From contig MU657237.1 of assembly GCA_026770575.1 (NCBI GenBank), positions 11,416-44,369 of the forward strand: 32,954 nucleotides of DNA. Reading direction: 5' to 3'. How positions within the stretch are numbered: the stretch's first letter is position 1; every line of letters starts with the position of its first letter. Shown here piece after piece: positions 11,725 through 21,632 of this stretch. This stretch comes from Pelagophyceae sp. CCMP2097 (Eukaryota > Sar > Pelagophyceae). Position numbers and translations under genes: made by a program. The notes beneath the pieces were generated by a model, which did no database searches, was not told where the DNA came from, and saw only the letters and a program-made list of their open reading frames with translations.

Positions 11725-14700
11725 TCAGGAGAGTTCGAAGCCGTGGGCGTTTTGGACGGCGTAGAGCAACTTCTCGCGCAGCGCTTCGCGGCTCGAGTAG
11801 TGCGGGAGCTTGAGCAGGTTCATGCACGTGCCCGACGTGGGCAGTCGCTCGTCGTCCGACTGGATGGGCACGCGGTGGATGCTCAGGAGCGGGTGGAGCT
11901 GCGAGAAGCCCAGGAGCGGCGGCCGGGAGCACGACGTGACGAAGCGGAGGAGCTGGGCGCGCTCCTTGGCGTCGAAGTCCGTGACGACGTCCCAGAACCA
12001 TTGGATGATGGGCTGCGAGGCGTGGTAGCCGCCGCCGTAGTGGACGTGGCCGCGCCAGTCCTCGACGTCGATAGGCGCCTCGTCGCCCGAGATCAAGGTC
12101 TGCAGCTCCTCAGGGTCGAACATTCTGAGCCAGCGCGTGGGCACCACCGCTCGCACGCCTCGGAGGAACGCCGCCGACGGCGCCGCGCACTCGACGTTGA
12201 GCCGGTGGTGCGCCACGAGCTGGACGTAGCGCCCGCGGTTCGCCGCGTCGACCTTTGTGGACCGGCCGCCGGAACAGAGCTCGACGTCTCGGCCGTTGGA
12301 GTGCAGCTCGAACGTGAGGTCCAGCGCGGCCACGTCATCGGCGCCCGCGCGCTTCAGGCGCACGAGGTGCGTGTACAGATCCGCATCTAGCGACGAGAGG
12401 TCGTCGAAGTAGTTGTACTTGCCCAGCACCTTGTTCAAGAAGAACCTGGCGAAGCGCGGCTCCACGAGGACGCGCTCGTAGAGCGCCTTGCCGATGACGC
12501 GGCCGCAAAACTCGAGCCTGCGCAGGTCCGCCGGCGCCGACGCCGTCGCGACGAGGTCCGTGCCGCCCTCGGCCTGCGAGAAGAGGCACGTCGAATCGCC
12601 AAAGGCGACCTTTGTGAGCTCGTCCAAGAATTCCTTGAATACGCCGCCACCGTCGATCCCAGCCTCCTCGTGGCCCGCCTAATTCCGCCGTCGGCCGCCG
12701 AGGACGCGCGTGGATCGGTGGCCGAGGCATCCGCCGTCCCCCGTCGCAGTCCCCTCGGACTTGTCTCGGAAACGTACCTCGTTGACGAAGATGACCTGGA
12801 TGCGTCCTTTCAGCTTGGACGGGTCGAGGACGCTGAGCTCGGCGTAGGCGTCCTCGAAGAGTCTGTCGCGCCGAATCGTAGCGCGCAGCTCGATGGGCCG
12901 CAGCCCGCCGTCGTCGCCGCGGTCCTGCGCGATCAAAGCCTGGAAGAGCGCTAGCCGCTGGAAAAACGGCACCACAAAGGGCACCGCGGCGAGGATCTGC
13001 GCCACGCGCGGCTCGCGCGACAGCGCCGCCGCGTCGTCGCCGCGCGAGCCCGCGTCGACGTCCATGGCGCTGCCGTTGGCCCGCGCCTCGGCCAGCTGGA
13101 GCGGCCAGCACCAGAGGTCGGGCGCCGGCGGGAGCCGCGCCAGGCCGGCGGCGTCGCCGGCCTGCGCGAGGCGCGACCGGAGCCGCTCGATTCGGTCGTG
13201 CAGTTGGTTGAAGAACTGCGCGAGGACGGCGACCTCGAGCACGTCGGCGGCGGCTGAAACGGCCGCCTCAGTCCAGAGCGCGCGGTAGAGCGCCTTGCCG
13301 ACGAGTTTCGCGACGTCGACGATCTCGCCGAGGTCAAAGGGCTGCTTCTGCGCGTAGACGGACTCGTCGTCTAGCGCGAGGAGGAGCTGCGAATACGCCG
13401 CCGCGAAGACGACGAGCGCGTCCCCGCGGCCGGCCGCGTCGCCGATGGACGCGGCGCGCCAGAGCGATGCGACGAGCGCGCCGCGGTCCGTGAACGCGAC
13501 GCAGTCCAGCACCGCCGCCACGACCGCCGGCTGCGGGCCCATGCCCGCGAGGCGCGCCACGGGCGCCCGCGCGCACCGCCGCACCACGGCCGCGCACAGC
13601 CGCACTGCCGCCGGCGCCGCGCCGCCCGGCCGCGCCAGCAGCCCGCGCAAAAACGCTGGCACGCGCCGCAGCAGCAGCAGCCGCGTCGCTTCGCGGCCGT
13701 CGGGCGCGTCGTCGTCGTCGTCGTCGGGCTCCGCGGCGCGCCGGCCGGCCGGCGGGGGCGTCGCCGGCCGGCGCAGGCGCGCCTGCTCGCGCCGGTCGCG
13801 CGCCGCGACGAACGCCGTCGCCGCCGCGTCGAGGAGGATGACGGCGTTGGTCGGCGACGACCGGCGAGCGGAAGACGACGACTGGCCCGCGCCGTCAGAG
13901 TCCGAGTCGGACTCGTCGTCGGCGCGCGCCGACGTCACGCCCTCCATGTCGTCGACCGCGTCGAATAGGGCCTCCTCGAGGAGCATGGGGTTGGGCACCG
14001 CCTCGATGAGACGCCGGGCCACGTCGGCGACGCGGTCGTCGTCGGCGCCCGGCGGCGCGCCCGCCTGCCGCGCCGCCGCGGCGAGGTCCGCGTGCAGGCC
14101 CGAAATAGCTGCGAGGAGCGCGCCGCAGCGCAGCGCGCCGAGGCCGTCGACGGCCGATTCGACGGCGTCGCAGACGGCTGCGAGCGCTGCCACGTCGGCG
14201 ACGACGGCCCGCGCGAGGCCGCGCGACGCCTCGCGCGAGACGACGTCGACCGCGAGCGCGAGGCGCAGGCGCGTCGCGGCGGCGTCGCGCCGCCCCGCGG
14301 CGCACGCCGCGGCCAGCTTGACGACCGCCGCCGCCGTCGCGTCGCCCGGCGACCGCCGCACGAGGCGGCACGCGCGCGCGCCAAGGTCGACGACGCGCCG
14401 CCACGGCCGGAGCGGCTGCGGCGGCGCTGCCGCCTCGGCGGCGAGGCGCTGGCAGCACTCGAGCAGCAGTCGGCGCGTCGCGGGGGCCGCGGGCCCAAGC
14501 GCGGCCGGCGCGAGCCGCCGCGCATCGTCCGACGACGCGAGCAGGCCGTCGACGCAGCACTCTGCGAGGCCCGCCACGTCGTCGAGGCCGGCCTCGACGA
14601 CGAGCTCGCACCTGCGAGGCCGGCTCTCGAAACGGACGCGCCACTTTCGGATGCGTCGACCGCGACGAGGAGCGGCGGGCTCACATGTGCTCGAGCCGGC

Positions 14701-15396
14701 TGCAGTCGGTCCGGACGTCGAAGAAGGTGGTAAACGCGCGCGCGAGCCTGCGTCGCCTCGTGAATCCGGGCACCAAAGAGGCCCCTTCTCTGGCCGGGCG
14801 GCGGTGGCCCATCCAAAAGTGCCTTTTTTCGAGTTTGACGGGTCAGTTCCCGAACGGATCCCCCGTCGTCGTCCGCTGTGCGAGAGGAAGGAGGCGTCTC
14901 GACGGCGGCGCGTGGACGCGGCGTCGCGGACGTGGCGACGGCCTGTGGCGGCGGCAGGAACGCGGCGCCCTGGGCCGCGAAGAGACCGCGCACGGCCTAC
15001 GCGGAGGCGGCGGTGGTCACAAGGCCGTCGGTGGCGTCGCCGCAGGGAGTGCGCACGGCGAGGTCGCGCGTCTGGCCTTGCCACGTCGCGCGGGCCGCGC
15101 GCCGCCAAGCGCGCGCGGCGGCACGGCCGCGCCACCTGCAGGCGTATATTCGGCCGCGGCGCGCCCATGGTGTGCGGCACGGCGCGAGGGCCCGGAGCCT
15201 TTCGCGTGGCCGGCGGCGCGCGAAAAAGCGGGGCGCACCAGGCTTGCAGCCGCTTCCCCGCGACGACCTTTGCCCGCTCCTCGGACCGCTGCAGCCGCTC
15301 AGCGCGCACGCGGCGCAGCATGGCCTCATTCGACTCGACCGTCGAGCGGCCGCCGAGGCGTACCGCGCGCTTCTCGCGCGTGCTTCCGTCAAACAT
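11725..15396 (-). CDS. UBE3C: HECT-type E3 ubiquitin ligase, UBE3C/UPL-like with IQ motif
   Basis: The enzyme accepts ubiquitin from an E2 on its HECT cysteine and passes it to substrates. The last exon 12678-11725 holds the HECT C-lobe: AGIDGGGVFKEFLDEL, RRLEFCGRVIGKALYE, LGKYNYFDDL, HYGGGYHASQPIIQWFW and the catalytic region LPTSGTCMNLLKLPHYSS, where the Cys is the ubiquitin acceptor. It joins the upstream exon at 12778 through a 99-nt intron (GTACGT...TTAG), giving KGRIQVIFVNE-AGHEEAGIDGGG. The N-terminus starts at the ATG at 15396 (MFDGSTREKRAVRLGG), as in UBE3C. Splicing then makes an IQ motif (KRLQAW-WRGRAAARAW). A further intron joins CSRLEHM to CELVVEAGLDD. One junction near 14800 is unresolved. 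The middle is Ala-rich and helical with an acidic Ser/Asp stretch near 13890-13920. It is divergent from the EGF membrane gene. Confidence 0.9.
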
Positions 15397-15617
15397 GGCG
15401 CTCGAGGAAACTCGCAAGGTCCGTTTGCCCGGGGAGATTTGATGCCGTCCAGTCGGCCCCGAAATCGAATATCCGTCGCGACGTTCCACTCGCGAGCTCG
15501 GGTCGAGGTCCCGGTGCCCGCTTCATCGGTCTATAGCCACAGAGCTCTGACCCGCCGACAACCCCCGAGCGCGAGGCGGGCTCCCTGCTCGGTTGCATCG
15601 CCTCGCTCCCGGCAGAA

Positions 15618-17912
15618 ATGAGGCTCGGGGCGCTCGTGGTCGCGCTGCTCGGCGCGGCGCGCGGCGACGACATTCACGACGGCTCGTATACGCCAGAGGC
15701 GCCGGTCTCGCACGCACCGGCGGCGCCGGAAGCGCCGGCTTTGGACCCAGTCGTAGCGGCGGCCGTCGACGGCGCGTCGTTCGACGCGCCGCGGCCGCCC
15801 GAGTGCCGCGTCGTGGCGCTGGCGCGGGCGTTCCCGCAGGACGCGGCGCTGCAGGAGCTGGAGACGGTCAAGGCGCTGATCCTCGGGGAGATCAACGGGC
15901 GCGTCGACTCCGTCGTCGCCGTAAGCGTCGCGTACGACGAGGCGCGCGGCGACGCCGTGGGCCCGCGCACGGTGCGCTTGGACATCACCACGGCCGTCGG
16001 CGGCTTGATGGCGGAGGAGTGCCTTTTGGTGACGTACGACGTCGTCGACACGGACGAGTGCGCGGCCGCGGGCAAGTGGCGGCACCAGTGCGGCGCGTCG
16101 GCGCTCTGCGTCAACACCGAGGGGTCGTACTACTGCGAGTGCGCCGACGAGGCCTTTGGCAAGCTTGGGTCGGGCGTGCCGACGAAGCGATTATCGTCGC
16201 GCCTCGGCGCGCTCCTCAAGGCCGATTCGCGCGCGCCGAAGCGCGGCCTCTGCTGGGGCCACGCAGACACGCGCGACTGCTGCGGCGCCGCCGGGGCCTG
16301 CGGCATGGACGAGTGCACCGAGGCCTGCGTCGCCGACTTCTTCTGCGCGCGCGACGCCTGCGCGCAGACGGCCGAGGCCCTCTGCCCCGCGCACTCGACG
16401 TGCGCGCCGCTGGCTTTCGGCGGCCACGCGGCCATGTGGGCCGCGACGGAGGCCGCGCGCGCCCAGCTCCGCGGCGGCTTTGAGTGCACCTGCAATGCCA
16501 GCTACGAGGACGACGGCGTCGGCGGCTGCGCCAAGATCGCAGAGGTCCTCCAGCCCGACTACTGCGCAGACAACGTGCGTCCCGCTGGCACAGGGTTCCC
16601 GATCCGAGTGGCGTGGTCGTAGGATTGCCCGTGCAACTGCGACTGCGTGGCGGACACCGCGACGGAGGGCTACACGTGCGAGCCGGCGCCGGGCTACATG
16701 AAGTCGCACGCCGAGCCCAACGCGTCGCGCGGGCGGCGCCGCGACTCTGGCAATTGCGTGCGCGGGGCGGCGCCTTCCCTGCGCCTCGTCGGCGGATCCG
16801 TCTTGCGGCTGAGGCAGGGCGACGCCTACGTCGAGCTCGGCGCCGACGTCGTCGACGCGTTGGCGCCCGCGGCGCGCGGCGCGGCGCTGAAAATTGCGTA
16901 CCCGCGCGGCGCTTTATCTAAGTGCGTCGGTGAGATTGGCGACTTTGAAGTCATTTACACCGCCGCGGGGCTGCCGCCGCTGACTCGCAAGATCGTCGTG
17001 CGCGACGTCGATGAATGCGCCTACGCCGGCGCCTGCCCGCAGTTCGTCCACGGCTGCGCGGCCAATGCCGCCTGCGCAAACCTCGTCGGCGGCTACGATT
17101 GCATCTGCCCGCGCGGCACCGCGGGCGACGGCCTCGCGCTCGGCACCGCCTGTGCCGACGTCGAAGCCCCGCACCTGGCCTGCGCCGGCGCGGGCTGCCA
17201 CGCAAAGGCCTTTCGCGCGACGGACATTCAGGGTATCGTCTCGACGACTGGCGAAATCTCGGAATTCGGGCGGTCCGACAACTTTGAATTCGCGCGCGGC
17301 AAGATCCGTCGCATCTTCGACGCCGGCGTCGCAGAGGGCGTCGACGCCTTCTGCGAGACGCTGCGGACGACGGGCGCGCCGTGCTTCGTCGCGCACGACT
17401 TGGTCTACGCCGGCGGCGCCGCCGCGCACGTCGACGTGACAAAAGACATTCGCCTCGCCAACCTGACGCTCGTCGACGCCGGAGACGAAATGCTGAGATA
17501 CGACGTGTTTTATGCCGTCGCCGACGCCGCGGGCAACGCCGCCATCGCGACGCGGAAACTCGTGGTCACGACGGTGTCCGAGGAGATGCGGTACGACCTC
17601 GGGGCGCCACCGGGCGCCCTTCGCCGCCGCCTCGTCGCCGTCATCTTCGGCCTGCTCCTCGCCGTCGCGTTCCTCTTCCGCGCCGCGCTCGCGCGCGCGC
17701 TGCCGGTGTTGCCCTACGCGCTCCTCTACGCCGTGCTCCCGCCGAGGCAGCTGCTCTACTACGTATGCACGCGCGAGGCCTTCGTCGACGCTGTCGACCT
17801 CTGGCTCGCCGTCTCGCGCCTCGGGACCATGACCGCGCGGGACCGCCTCCGAATCGCGCTCCTCGAGTGGTCCGAGCTCCAGAACCAACTCGACGAAGAC
17901 GACGACATGTAA
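15618..17912 (+). CDS. Secreted/membrane EGF-like protein with Ig-like (DUF5011-type) repeats
   Basis: Exons 15618-16574 and 16623-17912 (48-nt GTGCGT...GTAG intron, phase 0, restoring PDYCADN-DCPCNCDC) encode 748 residues. A signal peptide, MRLGALVVALLGAARG, opens the protein. A calcium-binding-type EGF module (DTDECAAAG...CVNTEGSYYCEC) lies near residues 144-181 and a second (DVDECAYAGACP...GGYDCICPRGTAGDG) near 446-500. Between and after them are two stretches like the bacterial Ig-like DUF5011/HYR fold, with SVLRLRQGDAYVELGADVVD and VFYAVADAAGNAAIATRKLVV. A hydrophobic span at about 655-690 (VAVIFGLLLAVAFLF) is followed by a short cytoplasmic tail ending in DEDDDM. Topology is type I. It is likely a surface or adhesion protein; the ligand is unknown. 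Confidence 0.85.
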
Positions 17913-18121
17913 CACCCACAGCCCGACTCGGGTGTATACAACGAGCCGCGCGCCGTCGAGATGCATCGAATCCTCGGGCGGCGGCCCGGGGCCAATCACG
18001 AGGAGCAGCCCGCCCGCGCCGCCTCGGATGCATCCGGGAGTCGGCGACCCGCCTCCGGACGAGACCCTCAGCCGTCGATCGACTCGGGCACCAAACGTCC
18101 GCCGGAAGAGAATGCGCAATC

Positions 18122-19156
18122 TTAGACTGCGGCGTCCCAGAGCCGCGCCGTCTTGTCCCAGCTCGCCGTGACGATGCGCGTGCCGTCGGACGAGAACCCG
18201 CAGCTCGTGAGGAAGTGGGCGTGCCCCGCGAGCGTCTTCAGCAGCGCGCCCGTCGCGGCGTTCCAGAGCCGCGCCGTAGTGTCCCAGCTCGCCGTCACGA
18301 CGCGTGTGCCGTCGGGCGAGAACGCGCAGCTCGAGATGTAGTTGGTGTGCCCCTCGAGTGTCGCATGCGGCGCGCCCGATGCGGCGTTCCAGAGCCGCGC
18401 CGTCTTATCGATTCTCGCCGTGATGATGCGCTTGCTGTTGGGCGAGAATGCGCAGCAGAAGACGCTGATGTGCCCTTCGAGCGTCGTCTGCAGCGCGCCC
18501 GTCTTCGCGTCCCAGAGCCGCGCCGTCCCGTCGTCGCTCGCCGTCAGGACGCCCTTGCTGTCGGGCGAGAACGCGCAGCTATTGACGCCGCTGGTGTGCC
18601 CCCTGAGCGTAGCCTGCAGCGCGCCCGTCTCGGCGCTCCAGAGCCGCGCCGTGCCGTCGTCGCTCGCCGTCGCGACGCGCTTGCCGTCGGGCGAGAACGC
18701 GCAGCATTTGACGTGCTGGGTGTGCCCCTCAAGCGTCGTCTGCAGCGCGCCTGTCTCGGCGTCCCAGAGGCACACCTTCCCGTCGCGGCTCGACGTCACG
18801 ATGCGCTTGCCGTCGGGCGAAAACGCGCAGCTATTGACCATTTCCTCGCCGTCGTAGTCGTTGTCGTCGTCGTCGTCGACGTCCGAGCCATCGGGAGAGA
18901 ACGCGCAGCTGACGACCGGGTCTGTGTGCCCCTCGAGCGACCTCTGCACCGCACCCGTCTCGGCGTCCCAGAGCAGCACCACCCCGTCGATGCCCGCCGT
19001 CACGACGCGCGTGCCGTCGGGCGAGAGCGCGCAGTTCATGACGTTAACGGTGTGGCCCTTGAGGATGGCGGTGCCCTTCAAAATGCGATTATTCCAGATG
19101 AGTTTGCGCAGGGCCGGCGCCATGGCGCGCGCGTTTCGAGCGACGTGCTTCGTCAC
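18122..19156 (-). CDS. WD40-repeat protein, seven-bladed propeller with acidic insert
   Basis: A single exon of 344 residues starts at 19156 (MTKHVARNARAMAPALRKLIW). Seven full WD units have GH...V..CAFSPDG..V.TAS.D.TARLW.A.TGA, plus one half-unit: after GHTDPVVSCAFSPDGS the rest is replaced by an Asp-rich insert (DVDDDDDNDYDGEE) before the next blade resumes. The units are very alike at DNA level. It is a scaffold by family; partner and process are unknown. The short N-terminus leaves no room for a catalytic domain. It converges on the EGF gene (209 bp) and diverges from the CS/F-box/Kelch gene. No introns are seen. Confidence 0.88.
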   Translation of the reverse strand: MTKHVARNARAMAPALRKLIWNNRILKGTAILKGHTVNVMNCALSPDGTRVVTAGIDGVVLLWDAETGAVQRSLEGHTDPVVSCAFSPDGSDVDDDDDNDYDGEEMVNSCAFSPDGKRIVTSSRDGKVCLWDAETGALQTTLEGHTQHVKCCAFSPDGKRVATASDDGTARLWSAETGALQATLRGHTSGVNSCAFSPDSKGVLTASDDGTARLWDAKTGALQTTLEGHISVFCCAFSPNSKRIITARIDKTARLWNAASGAPHATLEGHTNYISSCAFSPDGTRVVTASWDTTARLWNAATGALLKTLAGHAHFLTSCGFSSDGTRIVTASWDKTARLWDAAV

Positions 19157-19544
19157 GCGTTGGGTGATGCCGCTAGCCGGAGGATGGGCGTGAGCAGGTA
19201 GGGCTGCTCGAAGACGTCAAGGACCTTTGCGGCGGGGCGGCGCGCGGCTTTCGGCGCGTGATGCCGCGGCTCCATGGCCCCTCGGTCGGGCACCTGGATC
19301 GGCTCCGCGGCGTCTCCGCAGCGGCGGGCGCGTTCACGCGACAGTGTATGACAGAGTCACGATCGCGATCTCAAGTTCGTATTTCCAAGTGATCGCTTAT
19401 TTTAGCGAGGTTTTAATTCGCTAAATGATTCTGCAACAACATGACAAAAAAACATGTGCGCGTCCGGCGTGACGGAGATCTAAGAGCCTCGCGGAGCGCG
19501 CTCGCGCTTGTTCCGAGGTGTCGCTTGAGCGCCCCCAGCGTCGC
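19157..19544. other. AT-rich divergent intergenic region between WD40 and CS/F-box/Kelch genes
   Basis: The 388-bp spacer is mostly GC-rich, then abruptly AT-rich at about 19370-19450. It includes the inverted repeat at 19401-19425 and a run of eight A residues near 19446-19452. No gene is seen. It probably holds both promoters. Confidence 0.7.
19401..19425. repeat. TTTAGCGA / TCGCTAAA inverted repeat
   Basis: An 8-bp perfect stem (19401-19408 with 19418-19425) surrounds a 9-nt AT-rich loop. The same two arms recur at 32734-32772. Confidence 0.8.
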
Positions 19545-21570
19545 ATGCGTCGCGGCGCGCCCGTGGTGACGTGGTCCGATTCGGGCGCCGGCGAGGCCGC
19601 GGGCGAGGCCGTCTTCCGTGTCTCGCTGCCGGGCGTCTTGCGCCGCGACGTCGACGTCGAGGCCACGCCGCGCGCCGTCGTCGTGCGCTACGGCGGCGCT
19701 TTCCTGAAGATCAAGGTCCCACCCCTCGACGAAACCGAGCGGTGCCGCGCCGCCTGGACGCCCGCCGGCCTCGAGATCCGTGTTTTCAAGCTCGAACGCG
19801 GGCCGTGGCGCGCCGACGACGTGCACGTCCGCCACACCTCAGCTTTGAGCTCGAGAGGCGGCATCGGCGGCGAGGCGACGGCTCCGCTCCACGATGGTGC
19901 CGGCGACGATGCTGCCTCGCACCGCGACGAGCGTCCCGACGACGACGACGGCGACGACTGCGGCCGCGGAGCTGACGACGATCGCGCCGAGGACCAAGGT
20001 GGACAAGCTCTGGACAGCGATGACGAAGACGAGGCGGCAGCTTCGTCGCAGCACGACAGACGTGCGGTCGACGAGGCGCCAGCTTGTACGCACCGCGACG
20101 AGGGTCGCGGCGACTCCAGGAGAGACAACTGCTCTACGGAGGAAGGCGACGGACGTGGGGACACTGACGATGTCTCCGAGAAAGGGGGAGCTCTGGACAG
20201 CGACGACGACGACGCGATGGACGCTCTGCGACGACACGAGCCGAGAGCGGCGGGCTGGTGGGGCTGGTGCGTCGCCCAGGTCGCCAAGTGTGCCGGCGCG
20301 GTGCGCTGCGGCCTCGAGTCGGTGCTGGTGGCCTGTGGCGTGGCGGCGGTCTCGCGTCCGCTGGGCCGCGACGCCATCGACATTGTCGTCGACGAGGCTC
20401 ACGAGGAGCTCATGGCTTTTGACGACGCGGTGCTCTGCGCCGTCCTGTGTCGCGTGCCGCTCCAAGACGTCGGCGCCGTGCGGTCCGCGTGCCGGAGGCT
20501 CAGGCGCATTGCCTCGTCGGCGGCGTTCCAGATGGAACGGACCGCGGCGCGCTGCGCCGAGGCGGCGGTCCTCGTCGCCGGCGGCGTCGACGGTGCCGGC
20601 GAGGCGTGCGATGCGGCGAGCTGCGTCCTCGTCGGCGGCGGGCGCGCGCGGCGCCTCCGCCTCGCGCCGCTCCCTGCCGCGAGGCACTCGGCGTCGACAG
20701 CGGTCCTCGACGGCTCTTTTGTCGTCCTTGGTGGTTTCCTCGCAGACAAGTTCTCCACGGTGAGGAATCTCCCGCAAAAACGACGGCGCAGGTCGGCGGA
20801 CGTAGGCGTCGTGTGTGCGGCTCGGCGTGTCGCGCGGCGTCGGTTCGCGGTGGCGGCGCCTGCCGCCGATGATTTCGGCGCGCGCCGCGCACGCGTGCGG
20901 CATCATCGACGGCATACTCGTCGTGGCAGGCGGCATCGGCCGGCGCGGCGAATGCCTCCAGGGCTCGGAGATTTGCGACGCCGAGGCCTACGACCCCCGT
21001 GCAGGCGCGTGGGCGCGCCTCGAGCCGATGCCGTTCGGCGTGTCGTACGCCGCGTCGGCCGTCGTCGGGCGCACGCTCGTCCTCGCGGGCGGCATCTGCG
21101 ACGGGGCGCCGTGCGCGTTCGTGCAGCTCTACGACGGCGCGGCGCGGAAATGGCGCCTCGGCGCCGAACTGCCAGAGGCGTCGTGGGGCGGCGTCGGCGC
21201 GGCGCGCGGCGGCTTCTTCTTTTTCGTCGGGGGCTCGCGGTCCGGCGCGCACGCGCCGTCGCGCCGCGTCTTTTCGTACGATGTTTCCGGCGACGCCTGG
21301 CGGCCCGCGGCGCCGCTGCCGCCGCCGGTCTCGTCGGCGAGCGTCGAAGGGCCGCGCAGCCTCGTCTGCTGCTACGGAGACGGCATCATCTACAACGTCG
21401 ACGGCAGGGCGCAGGGCGACCGACGCGGGGCCTCGGCGGAAGACGCTAAAGGCGATACGGAGGGCTGGCGCGTCGTCGTCGACGGCCACGACGCGGCGCC
21501 GAGCCGGCTGCAAAGGGCGAGCGCCCCCGAGTTCCGGCGGCAGTACGCGGTCGGCGCCGTCTTCATGTGA
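19545..21570 (+). CDS. CS/HSP20-like domain fused to acidic linker, F-box and Kelch repeats
   Basis: Exons 19545-20759 and 20806-21570 (46-nt intron GTGAGG...GTAG, phase 0) give 659 residues. Residues about 18-95 look like a CS/HSP20 beta-sandwich (VFRVSLPGVLRRDVDVEA, FLKIKVPP, AAWTPAGLEIRVFKLERGPW). Residues about 118-230 are acidic and repetitive, with LDSDD occurring twice. An F-box-like helix bundle follows at about 287-325 (LMAFDDAVLCAVLCRVPLQDVGAVRSACRRLR). Kelch repeats then run to the end (VLVAGGVDG, FVVLGGF, ILVVAGGIG, LVLAGGICD, FFVGGSRSG), the splice restoring FST-ASC inside one blade. F-box/Kelch proteins usually select substrates for SCF ubiquitin ligases. The CS domain could bind a chaperone such as HSP90. 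The start is the ATG at 19545; a GTG upstream is not used. The combined architecture is unusual to me. Confidence 0.8.
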
Positions 21571-21621
21571 CTCGGACAATGTGGTGTTCCGTCTTCCTGT
21601 GACTCGGACAATTGTGGTGTT
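21557..21621. repeat. Tandem 32/33-bp duplication spanning the Kelch gene stop codon
   Basis: Units 21557-21588 and 21589-21621 share CGTCTTC-TGTGACTCGGACAAT-GTGGTGTT, differing by one substitution and one inserted T. The first copy contains the last codons and the TGA stop, so a second copy of the stop context lies in the 3' flank. Confidence 0.85.
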
Positions 21622-21632
21622 AAAGATGGGAC

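Noticed and set aside
13445..15442. 665-residue plus-strand ORF
   Set aside because: Antisense to the HECT gene; composition is Ala/Arg/Ser-rich, which is expected for a shadow at this GC content.
17381..19201. 606-residue plus-strand ORF across the EGF end and the WD40 gene
   Set aside because: The first part is a shifted frame of the EGF gene and the rest is the reverse complement of the WD40 repeats, giving a repetitive arginine-rich pattern.
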